From NCBI GenBank assembly GCA_965200115.1, contig OZ241336.1:3596001-3660000 (forward strand): DNA of 64,000 nt, read 5' to 3'. The notes beneath the pieces were generated by a model. The model had not been told where the DNA came from. It saw only the letters and a program-made list of their open reading frames with translations, and searched no databases. Position 1 is the stretch's first letter, and every line of letters begins with the position of its first letter. A program made the position numbers and the translations under genes. Shown one piece after another: positions 44,423 to 52,603 of the stretch. Source of the stretch: JAPOUP01 sp026708635. Lineage in GTDB: Bacteria; Pseudomonadota; Alphaproteobacteria; Rhodobacterales; Rhodobacteraceae.

Positions 44423-44784
44423 GGCCCAAACGGCCCGAAGCTGCATATATGGACATCTGGGTGCATATGGAGGGTTCTGGCTGCCGGATTAATGACGTTT
44501 TGGCCGAATGTGCCTGACCGATGCGATAGCGGAACCGTTCATTTTGGGTATGCCACCGCGCCCGGGCGTTCATTAAATCGGAACCGACCCTAAATGAACG
44601 GAAAAAGCGGGGATTCGGCGTTCATTCGTTCCGTCATTTCGGGTCTACCAAAAATGACGCGCCATCACCCGGCAGGGCCAGGCGGGGTTGGCCGGAAACC
44701 GGTGCCATGCGTCACGGCCGCCGCGATTTGTTCGCCGCCTGTTCCTCAAGGTGTCCATATATGCGGCTTCGGTCCGTTTGGGCC
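44423..44784 (+). mobile_element. Inverted-repeat element (MITE-like), copy A
   Basis: 362 bases bounded by about 33-bp inverted ends beginning GGCCCAAACGG and including GCATATATGGACA. No transposase inside; the open frames are shadows. The same element lies inverted at 49262-49624 with over 90 percent identity by eye. Its right end abuts the resolvase fragment at codon position. No target duplication is obvious, so either the TSD is lost or movement is by another route. Confidence 0.7.
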
Positions 44785-45006
44785 GAATTCGAGCGCTCCC
44801 TGATCCTGGCGCGCACGGAAGAAGGGCGGAAAGCCGCCATGGCCCGCGGGGTCGCGTTCGGGCGGCCCGCGAAGCTTCGAGACGACCAGAAAGAGGTTGT
44901 CCACGAACTCGTCAAGGCCGGCCGGTCGATCTCCTCAGTCGCCAGGACCTTCGATGTCCATCCCGCAACGATCTATCGGTGCATCAAGGAATCCCGATCC
45001 TTATGA
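44785..45006 (+). pseudogene. C-terminal fragment of a serine recombinase (resolvase)
   Basis: Starting exactly at the edge of the inverted-repeat element: EFERSLILARTEEGRKAAMARGVAFGRP, then a helix-turn-helix ISSVARTFDVHPATIYRCIKES and stop. This is the end of the catalytic domain's long helix plus the DNA-binding domain of Tn3-type resolvases. The catalytic N-terminal 110 residues, including the nucleophilic Ser, are missing; the frame upstream runs into the element. Not functional as a recombinase. Confidence 0.75.
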
Positions 45007-45044
45007 CGGGTTTCCGTTCCAATCAGCCGCAGATCCCGATCCCG
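44996..45044. repeat. 49-bp dispersed repeat, copy 1 (inverted copy at 49800-49848)
   Basis: Spans the last codons of the resolvase fragment and beyond (GACGGGTTTCCGTTCC core). The reverse complement occurs at 49800-49848 with about one mismatch. With the two inverted-repeat elements this gives two separate inverted sequence pairs across the same 5 kb. Confidence 0.6.
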
Positions 45045-45096
45045 GACCGGCTGTCATGACTCAGGCCAGCGCCCCTGTGGAAACGGCCGGAAACCC

Positions 45097-45152
45097 GCCT
45101 CTGGAGCGAGGACGGACACCGGTTTCCATGTCGCACTTCGTTCCTTTGTTGG
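45097..45152. repeat. Short dispersed repeat, copy 2
   Basis: Second copy of the repeat described at 43035-43091; similarity stops at TTTGTTGG, after which the flanks differ. Confidence 0.6.
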
Positions 45153-45198
45153 GATAGACCCAATATTCGCCGAAAGCCACCCCCTCTTTCATCGTGCT

Positions 45199-45693
45199 TC
45201 AGGCAGCGGCGGCGTAATGCTGTGAGCGCTCCTCCCCGGCGGCGGATCCTTCCCGCCACTCAAGGGCGATCTCCACGGGCCCCTCCGCGAGGGGCCTGGC
45301 CGCGATCCTCATCGAGGGGATCGCGTTCCCGGGAACCGGGATGCCGGGAGCCCGCGGGCCGAGTTCGTTTAGGACGAGCTGCCGGATCACCTTCTCCGTG
45401 AAACCGCCCGGCCTTACCCTGTCGTTCTCCCAGCGGGAAACGACGCTCTTGTCGCTGAGATCGATGGCCTCCGCGAATTCGGCCCCGGTCCGGTCCAGCG
45501 CGTGCCGCAGGAACCGGATCTCCGCCCCCGTGAATTGGACGGGGATAAGGACACGCGCCACCGCGACCGTCGCCAGCAGCATTTCGAGGTTGGGGAACCT
45601 CACGCTGCCGTCGTCGAACCCCTCGACGGCGTCGGTCAGCGTAACCGGAACGCCGATCTCCGCCGTCGCGTCATATTTCCTGATCAGTCCCAT
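45199..45693 (-). CDS. MqsA-like helix-turn-helix antitoxin
   Basis: 164 residues. The centre has the MqsA/YgiT-type C-terminal domain: LTGAEIRFLRHALDRTGAEFAEAIDLSDKSVVSRWEN, an XRE helix-turn-helix introduced by T-G-x-E-I-R-F-L-R. No zinc-finger Cys pairs are seen in the N-terminal part. It follows the DUF4258 toxin gene by 50 bases, as in mqsRA- or higBA-type modules. Since the toxin gene is split by an IS, this antitoxin is now an orphan. Confidence 0.8.
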   Translation of the reverse strand: MGLIRKYDATAEIGVPVTLTDAVEGFDDGSVRFPNLEMLLATVAVARVLIPVQFTGAEIRFLRHALDRTGAEFAEAIDLSDKSVVSRWENDRVRPGGFTEKVIRQLVLNELGPRAPGIPVPGNAIPSMRIAARPLAEGPVEIALEWREGSAAGEERSQHYAAAA

Positions 45694-46033
45694 CTTTCCC
45701 TCCGTATCAAAGCGGCGGCGTACGCCGCCGCCCTGTTTGCCTATTACCGCGACCCGCCGGGGTCGATCACCGTGATGACATGGATACAGCCGTCCATGGT
45801 TCCATCGAGTACGACCACCAGTTCCATGGGATTGCCGTCGATGTCGCGTCCCGCAACCAGAAACCTCTCAGTTCCCGTGCCGCTGTCGAACTCGACACGC
45901 AGTACCCTTCCCCTCCGCAGCACTCCACGAAGGTCCGGCAGCGTGAAACGGAAACCCCGCTCGCTCCGGCGCCTGTCCGCGTGCCGCGTCAGTCTGACGC
46001 CATAACCCGGAAATTCACGAAAGAAATTATTAC

Positions 46034-47353
46034 CCCCGTTCCACAGTGAGGTGCAACACCCGATGTGGGTGAATGCTAGCTGAGGCAACGCATGATGTTG
46101 CGAATCGGCCGGATGGCGGTGACAGTCCCGGTGTTCAGACTGGGAGACCGCCATGCCCGAGGGCTACCGCCACCTGACCTATGCCGAGAGATGCCAGATC
46201 CACGCCCTGAGGAAAAGCGGGCATTCGAACGGGGCGATCGCCCGCCAGCTGGGGCGTGACCGGACGACGGTCTGGCGCGAGGTGCGCCGGAACTCGGGAA
46301 AGCGCGGCTACCGCCACGGGCAGGCGCAGGGGAAGGCCGAGGGGCGCCGCAGCGCGGCCTCGTCGGTCCCGCGCAGGATGACGCCCGATCTGTGGCGCAT
46401 GGTGGAGGAGCGGCTCGCGGAGGGCTGGAGCCCGGAGCAGATCTCCGGTCGCCTCCGGAAGGAGGGCCATCCGATGGCGGGCCGTCAGTGGATCTACCGG
46501 CACGTCCACGCCGACCGCAGGGCCGGTGGCCGGCTCTGGCGGCATCTGCGCCGCCGGGGAAAGAGGCCGAACCGGAAGGGCGGGGCCCACGCGGGCCGGG
46601 GCCACATCCCGGGCCGGGTGGACATCTCCGAGCGTCCGGCGCTGGTGGAGGCGAAGGCGCGGGTCGGTGACTGGGAGGCCGACACGATCGTGGGCGCGGG
46701 CCACAGCGGGGCCGTGGTGTCGCTGGTGGACAGGGCGTCGAAGTACGCGCTCCTGCGGAGGCTCGACAGGAAGACCGCGGCCGCGGTCGGGGCCGCCATG
46801 ACCGGCATGCTGGGATCCCTCCCCGTCCACACGGTCACGGTAGACAACGGCAAGGAGTTCGCGGACCACGCGCGGGTGTCCAGGGCGCTGGGCGCGGACT
46901 TCTTCTTCGCGCGGCCCTACCACTCGTGGGAGCGCGGGCTGAACGAGCACACCAACGGCCTGGTGCGGGGGTACCTGCCCAAGGGAACGGACTTCCGCAA
47001 GGTGACGGACGCCGACGTCAGGGCCGTCCAGGACCGCCTGAACGCGCGTCCCAGGAAGGCGCTGGGCTACCTGACGCCGGCGGAGGCGTTCCTTCGGGCG
47101 CGGCCTCCCTGAGGGAAAGCCCCGGGCGGATCGCCCTCCACGCGCCGCGGGCCGTCCCCGGCGCGCCCGCAGGCATGCCTTGCGCCGCCCGGAGGGGCCG
47201 GTTAGGCTCGGATCCAAAGGGACCGAGCCGTTTCCGTGCGGAATCGGGGGGGTCGGAGGGCGCGAAAAGCGCAACGCCCGGCCCTTCCCTCCGCTCGGGC
47301 TCCGCCCTCGCTCCGGAAAGGGCCGGGCGTTGCGCTTCGGAGTGGCGCCGGGG
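46034..47353 (+). mobile_element. IS30-family insertion sequence, copy 1
   Basis: 1320 bases. Left end begins CCCCCGTTCCACAG and the right end, read inward, CCCCGGCGCCACTCC; the 30-base ends agree at 21 positions. A 3-bp duplication TTA flanks it (46031-46033 and 47354-47356). It carries one intact transposase. Between transposase and right end lies a long stem from two complementary CGCAACGCCCGGCCC-type blocks around 47260-47335. Nearly identical to 61749-63069. Confidence 0.9.
46153..47112 (+). CDS. IS30-family transposase
   Basis: 319 residues. N-terminal IS30 helix-turn-helix (YRHLTYAERCQIHALRKSGHSNGAIARQLGRDRTTVWREVRRN), then the DDE catalytic core: D in VGDWEADTIVG, D in HTVTVDNGKEFADH and E in HSWERGLNEHTNGLVRGYLPKGTDF. 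All three acidic residues are present, so the copy looks active. The long frames on the opposite strand are shadows. Confidence 0.93.
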   Translation: MPEGYRHLTYAERCQIHALRKSGHSNGAIARQLGRDRTTVWREVRRNSGKRGYRHGQAQGKAEGRRSAASSVPRRMTPDLWRMVEERLAEGWSPEQISGRLRKEGHPMAGRQWIYRHVHADRRAGGRLWRHLRRRGKRPNRKGGAHAGRGHIPGRVDISERPALVEAKARVGDWEADTIVGAGHSGAVVSLVDRASKYALLRRLDRKTAAAVGAAMTGMLGSLPVHTVTVDNGKEFADHARVSRALGADFFFARPYHSWERGLNEHTNGLVRGYLPKGTDFRKVTDADVRAVQDRLNARPRKALGYLTPAEAFLRARPP

Positions 47354-47524
47354 TTATATTTGGATAATGCTTTGGGTGGAATTTCTGATGTCATCAAAAT
47401 GACTCCATTTCTTGTTTCCTTTCTATATATTTAAGGCTGAAGTGCCGCCAAACGTTGTTGCAGACCGAAATCATGCAGGGCACATACAAGCGAATTGATC
47501 GAAAGTCAACTTCGCCGCCTCGAA

Positions 47525-49232
47525 GGGGGTGTAGTTCAACTTTGTTGGTCAGGCGGCGATGGCCTGATTCGCCCGCCACTCCAGGAAATCGGGCAGCCTG
47601 AGGTTCATGACGAGGGTCTTGAGCGCCAGCATGGCGTTGGCGCCCCTCCGGGACCAGCGCGTGCCGGGGCGCTTGAGCGGCGGCCCGAACGCGCGGCATC
47701 CGGCCTCCACGACCCCGCTTCCGACCTGGATGCCCCGTTCCCGGTATTCGTCGTAGCGCATTCGCCCGATGTTTTTCCGGAAATACCGGCAGCACGCGGC
47801 GACCTCCCCGTGCCTGGCGCTGAACGGCTCAAGCTCCCGGACCACCTTGCCTGCCCGGCCGGCCCCGGTGTCGGCCCTGACCTCCGCGAACCGCCGGTCG
47901 CGCTCCGCCCCGGCCGGGTGGATCGCCCTCACGGCGTCCGCCGCGTACTCCAGGCAGTGGAAGAGGCCGGGCACGAAGGTCACCTTTCGCCCCCCGAAGA
48001 TCTCCCCGCAGGCGTTCCGTATCCACTCCGCCCCGTCGGAGACGACCACGGGCCCGTCCGCGTCGTGCAGGCCCCGCCGCCGCGCCTCGCGGTCCAGGCG
48101 CGCGGCGAAGGCCGAGGGCTCCCGGCCCCCGGACGGCGCCGCCGCGCTGTCGATCAGGCAGGAGACGGACTCGCTGCCGCGGTCCTTCAGCGCGGCGCCG
48201 GTCTCCGGGTCCCGGCCCCCGGCGGTGTAGATGACCGCGAGCTTCGCTTCGCGGGATTTCGAGGTACCGTCAGCCTGCCTGCCCGCGACGCCCGCGACCT
48301 CCTCTTTCCGCATCGGGATGCCGGTGCCGTCTATGGAGAGATACATGCGCGGTTCCAGCGGCCTGCCGTCCAGCACCTCCTCGCGCCCGGCGCGCCGCGC
48401 ATCCTCGCCGAGCGCCAGCGCCCGGCGCCGCAGCGAGGACGGCGAGGCCCTCACCCCGGCGAGGTTCGCCACGTGCCGGCCGGCCGCCTCGAAGCTCATG
48501 AGCGGCGCCGTCTCCGCCATGACGCTCTCCATCCCCAGCGTGACCGTCCCGCCCTCCAGGCCCAGCGCCCGGTCCAGCGGGAAGCATCCCCCGCCGCACG
48601 ACCGGCAGCGGAAATACGAACGCTTCACCTCGACGCGGCCGAGCCGGGTGAGCCATGACCTCTTCCTCACGGCGTGCCGGGCCATCGGCCCGCCGCAGGC
48701 CGCGCACTCCGGCGCCGGCAGCGTCCCGTCCAGCCGCTCGAGGAGCAGCCTCAGCGCCGCCCCGCCGCCGCCGAGGGACGCGTCCCGGAGCGCCCGCTCC
48801 ACTGCGTCCAGGTCGGGGGCGCCCGACGCCAGGTCCGCCGCAAGACGCGGCAGCAGGGGACCGAACTCCGCCGGGACCGCCCCAGGCAGCGCCCCGTCCG
48901 GGCGGAGGCCCGCCGTCGGCAGCCCGTCCCGCCCGATGTCACGGCTGCGCACCTCGCCGCCCTCCAGCCAGTACTGGGTGAACCCATCTCCGTGCCTGCG
49001 GACCAGCGGCGGATGAACGGCCGCCTCGCCCTCCGTCAGTCCCTCAAGATACGCAACCGCGTCCGGATGGCGGTGCGCCCGATTCCCTTCGTTCCGCGTC
49101 ATGGCTCACATCTCCTGCATCTGCCTCGCGCGGCGCGCCGCCCGCCGGTCTCCCCGGTCGTTCGCGGGCACGCCGTTTGCACAGCATAGCATGCGGAAAC
49201 CGCAGTCACCAACAAAGTTGAACTGCACCCCC
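47525..49232 (-). mobile_element. ISKra4-type insertion sequence
   Basis: 1708 bases with 27-bp ends starting GGGGGTG and containing AGTTCAACTTTGTTGGT, one mismatch between ends. Flanked by a perfect 5-bp duplication TCGAA (47520-47524 and 49233-49237). It carries a single transposase. The young, intact structure suggests recent arrival. Confidence 0.88.
47549..49102 (-). CDS. ISKra4-family transposase
   Basis: 517 residues. A zinc-finger-like Cys cluster (PECAACGGPMARH, YFRCRSCGGGCFPLD), a helix-turn-helix region, and the family block MYLSIDGTGIPMRKEEVAGVAG with the first catalytic Asp, AVIYTAGGRDPETGAALKDRGSES, VVVSDGAEWIRN (second Asp), and a C-terminal QVGSGVVEAGCR (Glu). Full length with no disruption; probably active. 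Confidence 0.9.
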   Translation of the reverse strand: MTRNEGNRAHRHPDAVAYLEGLTEGEAAVHPPLVRRHGDGFTQYWLEGGEVRSRDIGRDGLPTAGLRPDGALPGAVPAEFGPLLPRLAADLASGAPDLDAVERALRDASLGGGGAALRLLLERLDGTLPAPECAACGGPMARHAVRKRSWLTRLGRVEVKRSYFRCRSCGGGCFPLDRALGLEGGTVTLGMESVMAETAPLMSFEAAGRHVANLAGVRASPSSLRRRALALGEDARRAGREEVLDGRPLEPRMYLSIDGTGIPMRKEEVAGVAGRQADGTSKSREAKLAVIYTAGGRDPETGAALKDRGSESVSCLIDSAAAPSGGREPSAFAARLDREARRRGLHDADGPVVVSDGAEWIRNACGEIFGGRKVTFVPGLFHCLEYAADAVRAIHPAGAERDRRFAEVRADTGAGRAGKVVRELEPFSARHGEVAACCRYFRKNIGRMRYDEYRERGIQVGSGVVEAGCRAFGPPLKRPGTRWSRRGANAMLALKTLVMNLRLPDFLEWRANQAIAA

Positions 49233-49261
49233 TCGAAGGTGAGTGGCTACCTGTAGCTGTA

Positions 49262-49624
49262 GGCCCAAACGACCCGAAGCTGCGTATATGGACACCTTGA
49301 GGAACAGGCGGCGAACAAATCGCGGCGGCCGTGACGCCTGGCACCGGTTTCCGGCCAACCCCGCCTGGCCCTGCCGGGTGATGGCGCGTCATTTTTGGTA
49401 GACCCGAAATGACGGAACGAATGAACGCCGAATCCCCGCCTTTTCCGTTCATTTAGGGTCGGTTCCGGTTTAATGAACGCCCGGGCGCGGTGGCATACCC
49501 AAAATGAACGGTTCCGTTGTCGCATCGGTCAGGCGCGTTTGGCCAAAAACGTCATTAATCCGGCAGCCAGAACCCGCCATATCCCCCCAGATGTCCATAT
49601 ATGCAGCTTCGGGGCGTTTGGGCC
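49262..49624 (-). mobile_element. Inverted-repeat element (MITE-like), copy B
   Basis: 363 bases, reverse orientation relative to copy A at 44423. Ends GGCCCAAACG; internal sequence (CGTCATTTTTGGTAGACCCG and its partner) matches copy A with scattered substitutions. It begins 24 bases from the ISKra4 target duplication. Right flank truncates a coding fragment. Confidence 0.7.
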
Positions 49625-49795
49625 AACAAGCTGGTCGTCACCGTGCGTTCCCCCGCGCCCGACCTTTACAGGGCCATGCCCTACGAGAGGGGCCGGGGTT
49701 TCGAGTATGTCGTCTACCTTGACGACGACGGCGGGAATCCAGGCCCCGGCACTCCTGTGGAAAGATATGCCAAACTTACGGAACACTGTAACTAG
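49625..49795 (+). pseudogene. C-terminal gene fragment cut by inverted-repeat element B
   Basis: Directly after the element the frame reads NKLVVTVRSPAPDLYRAMPY...GFEYVVYLDDDGG and ends RYAKLTEHCN with TAG. Composition is protein-like but the start is missing, replaced by the element. Family not recognised. Confidence 0.45.
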
Positions 49796-49799
49796 GGAT

Positions 49800-49848
49800 C
49801 GGGATCGGGATCTGCGGCTGATTGGAACGGAAACCCGTCACAAGGATC
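49800..49848. repeat. 49-bp dispersed repeat, copy 2 (inverted)
   Basis: Reverse complement of 44996-45044. The rest of 49796-50090 shows no gene apart from a shadow frame. Confidence 0.6.
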
Positions 49849-50052
49849 CGCCCGTTCCGCCCGGTTTTCGCGGCTCCCGGCTGACACTGCGCTGACACGC
49901 CGGCGCGCGCCCCGTCCCCGGCCCGTCCCGCCGGCGGCCACCAAACGCTTGCCTCGCAGGGCTTTCCGCGCCCCGAACCGTCCCGCGGCCGCGGCCGCCG
50001 CCGCACTGACGGGCAGTCAGTTGACCGGGGACTCCGGGCGGGGGATGGGGAC

Positions 50053-50079
50053 ATAAAGAGCGGCCCGAAGGCCGCCCCG
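50053..50079 (-). terminator. Rho-independent terminator, minus strand
   Basis: On the minus strand GCGGCC, loop TTCG, GGCCGC, then TCTTTAT. It stands about 12 bases beyond the last in-frame stop of the methylase remnant, so it probably ended that transcript. Confidence 0.6.
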
Positions 50080-50090
50080 CGTTTGCCGGG

Positions 50091-50662
50091 CTATCGGGCA
50101 CCGCGATCCCGGCGCGCCAGTTCCTCCATGTGCCCGACCAGGCCATCCCTCCGCTCCCATGACCGGACGCCCGCCCCGCCCGTCGGGTTTCCGTGGACGT
50201 GCGGCATCTGCCCGATGGCGCTGACGCCCCTGCCGCCGCCCGTGGCTCACCTGGCACCACCCGCCGCCGGTCCACAGCGAGATGCTCCTGACCCACTACC
50301 CGGCGGCCCTGGCGTCAAAGTAATGGGGTCGTCCATAACGCGTTCCGGTGCGGCTCTCCCCACTCCCTCAGCCATCTGTGCCGCGCCGTCAGGTCCGCGT
50401 GGAACGTCGGGTGGTCGCAGTGATGCGCCACCCTCTCTGGGTCGGCTTTCACCGCCCGCCGGAAGTTCAAGATGTGATGGTCGATGTCCACCACCATCTC
50501 GCGCGGCCTGCAGTGCGCGGTGGGCGGCCGCCTGAGCAAGACCGCCAGCGATCCGGCGAACGGCTCTGCGTACACCTTCGGGTCGCCCGGCATCGACCAT
50601 ATCAGGTCCGCGCTGCGCGACTTGCTGCCGTACCACGAGAAGGGGGCCTTCAGTCCCGCCAT
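50091..50662 (-). pseudogene. Decayed D12-class DNA adenine methyltransferase
   Basis: The 5' part (ATG 50662, GAGAG upstream) encodes MAGLKAPFSWYGSKSRSADL...PKVYAEPFAGSLAVLLRRP...EMVVDIDHHILNFRRAVKAD, the start of Dam-like N6-adenine methylases with SAM motif PFAGS. It stops after 115 residues, whereas the family needs about 270; a tail in another frame near 50200 reads VRSWERRDGLVGHMEELARRDR before a stop. The catalytic D-P-P-Y block is gone. An internal deletion plus frameshift has inactivated it. Confidence 0.7.
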
Positions 50663-50895
50663 TCTCTCGCTCCGGTTGCCTGCCGGAACTTAGTGGGGCG
50701 GCAATCGCGGGTGTCAAACGCATCCCGCCGCGCCTCCGTGGTCGCTTGCGGGGTTGGGCCAATCACGGTAAACGCGGATTAACCCCTGCTGGTCCGAACC
50801 GGGCGCGGAAACGATGGACGGCGGCTATGGGGAGTGACAATGAGCCGCGGGACGGACAGGGGCGGCGACAGCCCGCAGCGCAAGGAGCAACGTCA

Positions 50896-51372
50896 GTGAC
50901 CGGGCCTATCAAAAACATCCTCATCAGCCATATCCATGAGGACGATGAGGGTTTGACCCCTCTCAAGGATCTGCTGAAGGAGGGCGGAATGAAGGCTCGC
51001 GACTACTCGATTAGATCCGACAACCCCAACAACGCCAAGTTCCCCGACTACATCAAGACCGAGATCCTCAGACCTCGGATTGAGTGGGCTGGATGCTTGG
51101 TTGTCTACATTTCCCCCGAAACCAAAGACAGCGATTTTGTGGAATGGGAAATCGAAGAGGCGGCAAGGCAAGGGAAGCGTATTGTCGGCGTGTGGGAAAG
51201 AGGAGCTGGCGGGTGCGAAATGCCCGAAGCGTTGGACCAATACGGAGATGCCTGTGTCGGCTGGATTTCGGGAAAGATTGTTGACGCAATCAGTGGAAAC
51301 CGCAACGACTTTGAAGGCCCCGACGGCACTCCTTCTCCGGAGCGCGCCATCAAACGTCACCCTTGCGGGTAA
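50896..51372 (+). CDS. TIR-like domain protein, ThsB / MTH538 type
   Basis: 158 residues: a stand-alone TIR-like fold. KNILISHIHEDDEGLTPLKDLL matches the first strand and the A-box of ThsB-type (MTH538, DUF1863) proteins; CLVVYISPETKDSDFVEWEIEEAARQGKRIVGVW contains the S/D-x-F/W-x-x-x-E pattern, with E85 as predicted catalytic glutamate; VGWISGKIVDAI closes the fold. In Thoeris such proteins make an NAD-derived signal after phage infection. Here no ThsA effector follows; instead Nmad2 and MazG genes do. GTG 50896 has AAGGAG eight bases upstream; ATG 50827 would add 23 residues. Confidence 0.8.
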   Translation: MTGPIKNILISHIHEDDEGLTPLKDLLKEGGMKARDYSIRSDNPNNAKFPDYIKTEILRPRIEWAGCLVVYISPETKDSDFVEWEIEEAARQGKRIVGVWERGAGGCEMPEALDQYGDACVGWISGKIVDAISGNRNDFEGPDGTPSPERAIKRHPCG

Positions 51373-51377
51373 GACAC

Positions 51378-52013
51378 ATGGCGTGCGCGCCGAACCTCTT
51401 CACGTATGTTGTGGCCCATGACAGCGGCTTCGCGCCCAATCCCTTCTGCGGCGTCTGCACCCTTGCCACATGCAAGCCCAGAATCAGGGAGCAAGCGCAG
51501 GTCGGGGATTGGATTGTGGGGACCGGAAGCAACGACAAAAGGGTGAGGCGTGGCGGGTTTCTGGTCCACGCAATGCGGGTGGAGGAATCCCTGACTTTCG
51601 GAGAATACTGGAACGATCCGCGTTTTTCCGGAAAGAAGCCCAATCTTCATGGCAGTTACCGCATGGCGTGCGGAGACAATATTTACTGCCCGAATCCCTC
51701 TGGATTCGGATGGTTGCAGAGCAACTCGTACCACAGCAAGAAAGATGGCACGTCAAATCGACGGCACATTGAGCGGGATACATCTGTTGACCGCGTGCTT
51801 GTGAGCCATCAGTTTGTGTACTTTGGGGCGCAAGGGCCGGAGATTCCCGGGCATCTCAGGGATGCCGGTTTGGTTCACGCGGGCCGGATGTACAAACGAG
51901 TCAGGGATCCGCAGGCTATTGCCGCTTTTGAAGCCTGGCTAAAGAGCCTCGGTGGGATGGGCTACCAGGGCAAGCCATACGACATGCTTCAGGAAGAACG
52001 GCAGCGACGATGA
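51378..52013 (+). CDS. Nmad2-type (nucleotide modification associated) domain protein
   Basis: 211 residues. The opening LFTYVVAHDSGFAPNPFCGVCTLATCKPRIREQAQVGDWIVGTGS, then GGFLVHAMRVEESLTFGEYWNDPRFSGKKP, GDNIYCPN and a late DRVLVSHQFVYFGAQGPEIP are the pattern of Nmad2 proteins, named by comparative genomics for their association with modified-base and phage/defence genes; molecular activity is not established. Starts five bases after the TIR gene stop, ends in ATGA overlap with mazG. Three Cys near the N-terminus may bind metal. Confidence 0.78.
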   Translation: MACAPNLFTYVVAHDSGFAPNPFCGVCTLATCKPRIREQAQVGDWIVGTGSNDKRVRRGGFLVHAMRVEESLTFGEYWNDPRFSGKKPNLHGSYRMACGDNIYCPNPSGFGWLQSNSYHSKKDGTSNRRHIERDTSVDRVLVSHQFVYFGAQGPEIPGHLRDAGLVHAGRMYKRVRDPQAIAAFEAWLKSLGGMGYQGKPYDMLQEERQRR

Positions 52014-52603
52014 ATGAAACGGGCCCAAGCCGAATCATATCTATTGCCGAGTACGAAAAGACCGTCGAATCGACGGATACCCTCATCCCTGACAGTCAGA
52101 TTGAATCGATCCTGCTCGGGCTGTTTGGCGAGGTCGGCAGTGTCATGAGCACGGCCAAGAAACTGCACCGTGAAAAGGGCGCGTTTGAAGCGGGGTACGG
52201 AGAAGATACCGAGGAAGAGTTCGGCGATGTGCTCTGGTATGTAACGGCATTGTGCCGACGTTGCCGGATCGGTCTTGCCGACCTGATTTCGGAGGTTCTC
52301 GCCGAGGGAGACTACACCGTATCCCTCGCCGCCAATTCCGATCCCCGCTGCCCTATCGCGCGGGTTATCGGCGTGCCGGAGCCGGGTCGGATTGATCCAG
52401 TTCTGCTGGAGATGGGAGATCGTGCGGGTGCCGCGCTTAGGATTGTCTCGGACGCAAGCGAGGCCCGCACGCTGCTGAAGACGTTCCTGCGAACCTATGT
52501 CGAAGCCCTGCAAGTTGCCCGGGTGTCGTTCGCCGCGGTTCTGGCGAGGAACACGGCCAAAATTAGGAGATTATATACCCTAGTGCCCAAATCCATACCA
52601 TGA
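52010..52603 (+). CDS. MazG-like nucleotide pyrophosphohydrolase
   Basis: 197 residues. Residues 30-90 form the all-alpha NTP pyrophosphatase core: LLGLFGEVGSVMSTAKKLHR and EEEFGDVLWYVTALCR, with E41, E70 and D73 as metal ligands. The usual second Glu of the first motif (E-x-x-E) is Ser44, so activity may be reduced or altered. A second half (residues 110-185) is unassigned. The last dozen residues (RRLYTLVPKSIP) and the stop are encoded by an inverted-repeat sequence, so the native 3' end may have been replaced. Third gene of the TIR-Nmad2-MazG operon. Confidence 0.78.
   Translation: MNETGPSRIISIAEYEKTVESTDTLIPDSQIESILLGLFGEVGSVMSTAKKLHREKGAFEAGYGEDTEEEFGDVLWYVTALCRRCRIGLADLISEVLAEGDYTVSLAANSDPRCPIARVIGVPEPGRIDPVLLEMGDRAGAALRIVSDASEARTLLKTFLRTYVEALQVARVSFAAVLARNTAKIRRLYTLVPKSIP

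Larger units (their letters stand above)
45744..47394 (-). pseudogene. DUF4258-family toxin gene split by IS30 copy 1
   Basis: The 5' part (ATG 47394, GGAG eight bases upstream) encodes MTSEIPPKALSKYN and runs into the IS30 end; the 3' part (46030 down to 45744) continues NFFREFPGYGVRLTRHADRR...CIHVITVIDPGGSR. Deleting the IS (46034-47353) and one copy of the TTA duplication joins them in frame to about 110 residues. The pattern L-T-x-H-A-x-x-R...E-R-G...V-L-x-x-G...V-I-T-V is DUF4258, small RNase-like toxins. Inactive in this state unless the IS excises. Confidence 0.8.

Noticed and set aside
44594..44803. Small frames inside the inverted-repeat elements
   Set aside because: They span imperfectly conserved, non-coding repeat sequence and change between the two copies.
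46135..47397. A 420-residue minus-strand frame over IS30 copy 1 (and its mirror at 61828-62967)
   Set aside because: It is the antisense shadow of the transposase, rich in Pro/Arg; its first 14 codons are real but belong to the split DUF4258 toxin gene.
47495..48658. Long plus-strand frame opposite the ISKra4 transposase
   Set aside because: Arg/Pro/Gly-rich shadow; the minus-strand frame has all family motifs.
50247..50762. 171-codon minus frame over the methylase remnant
   Set aside because: Overlaps the recognisable methylase frame and lacks any motif.
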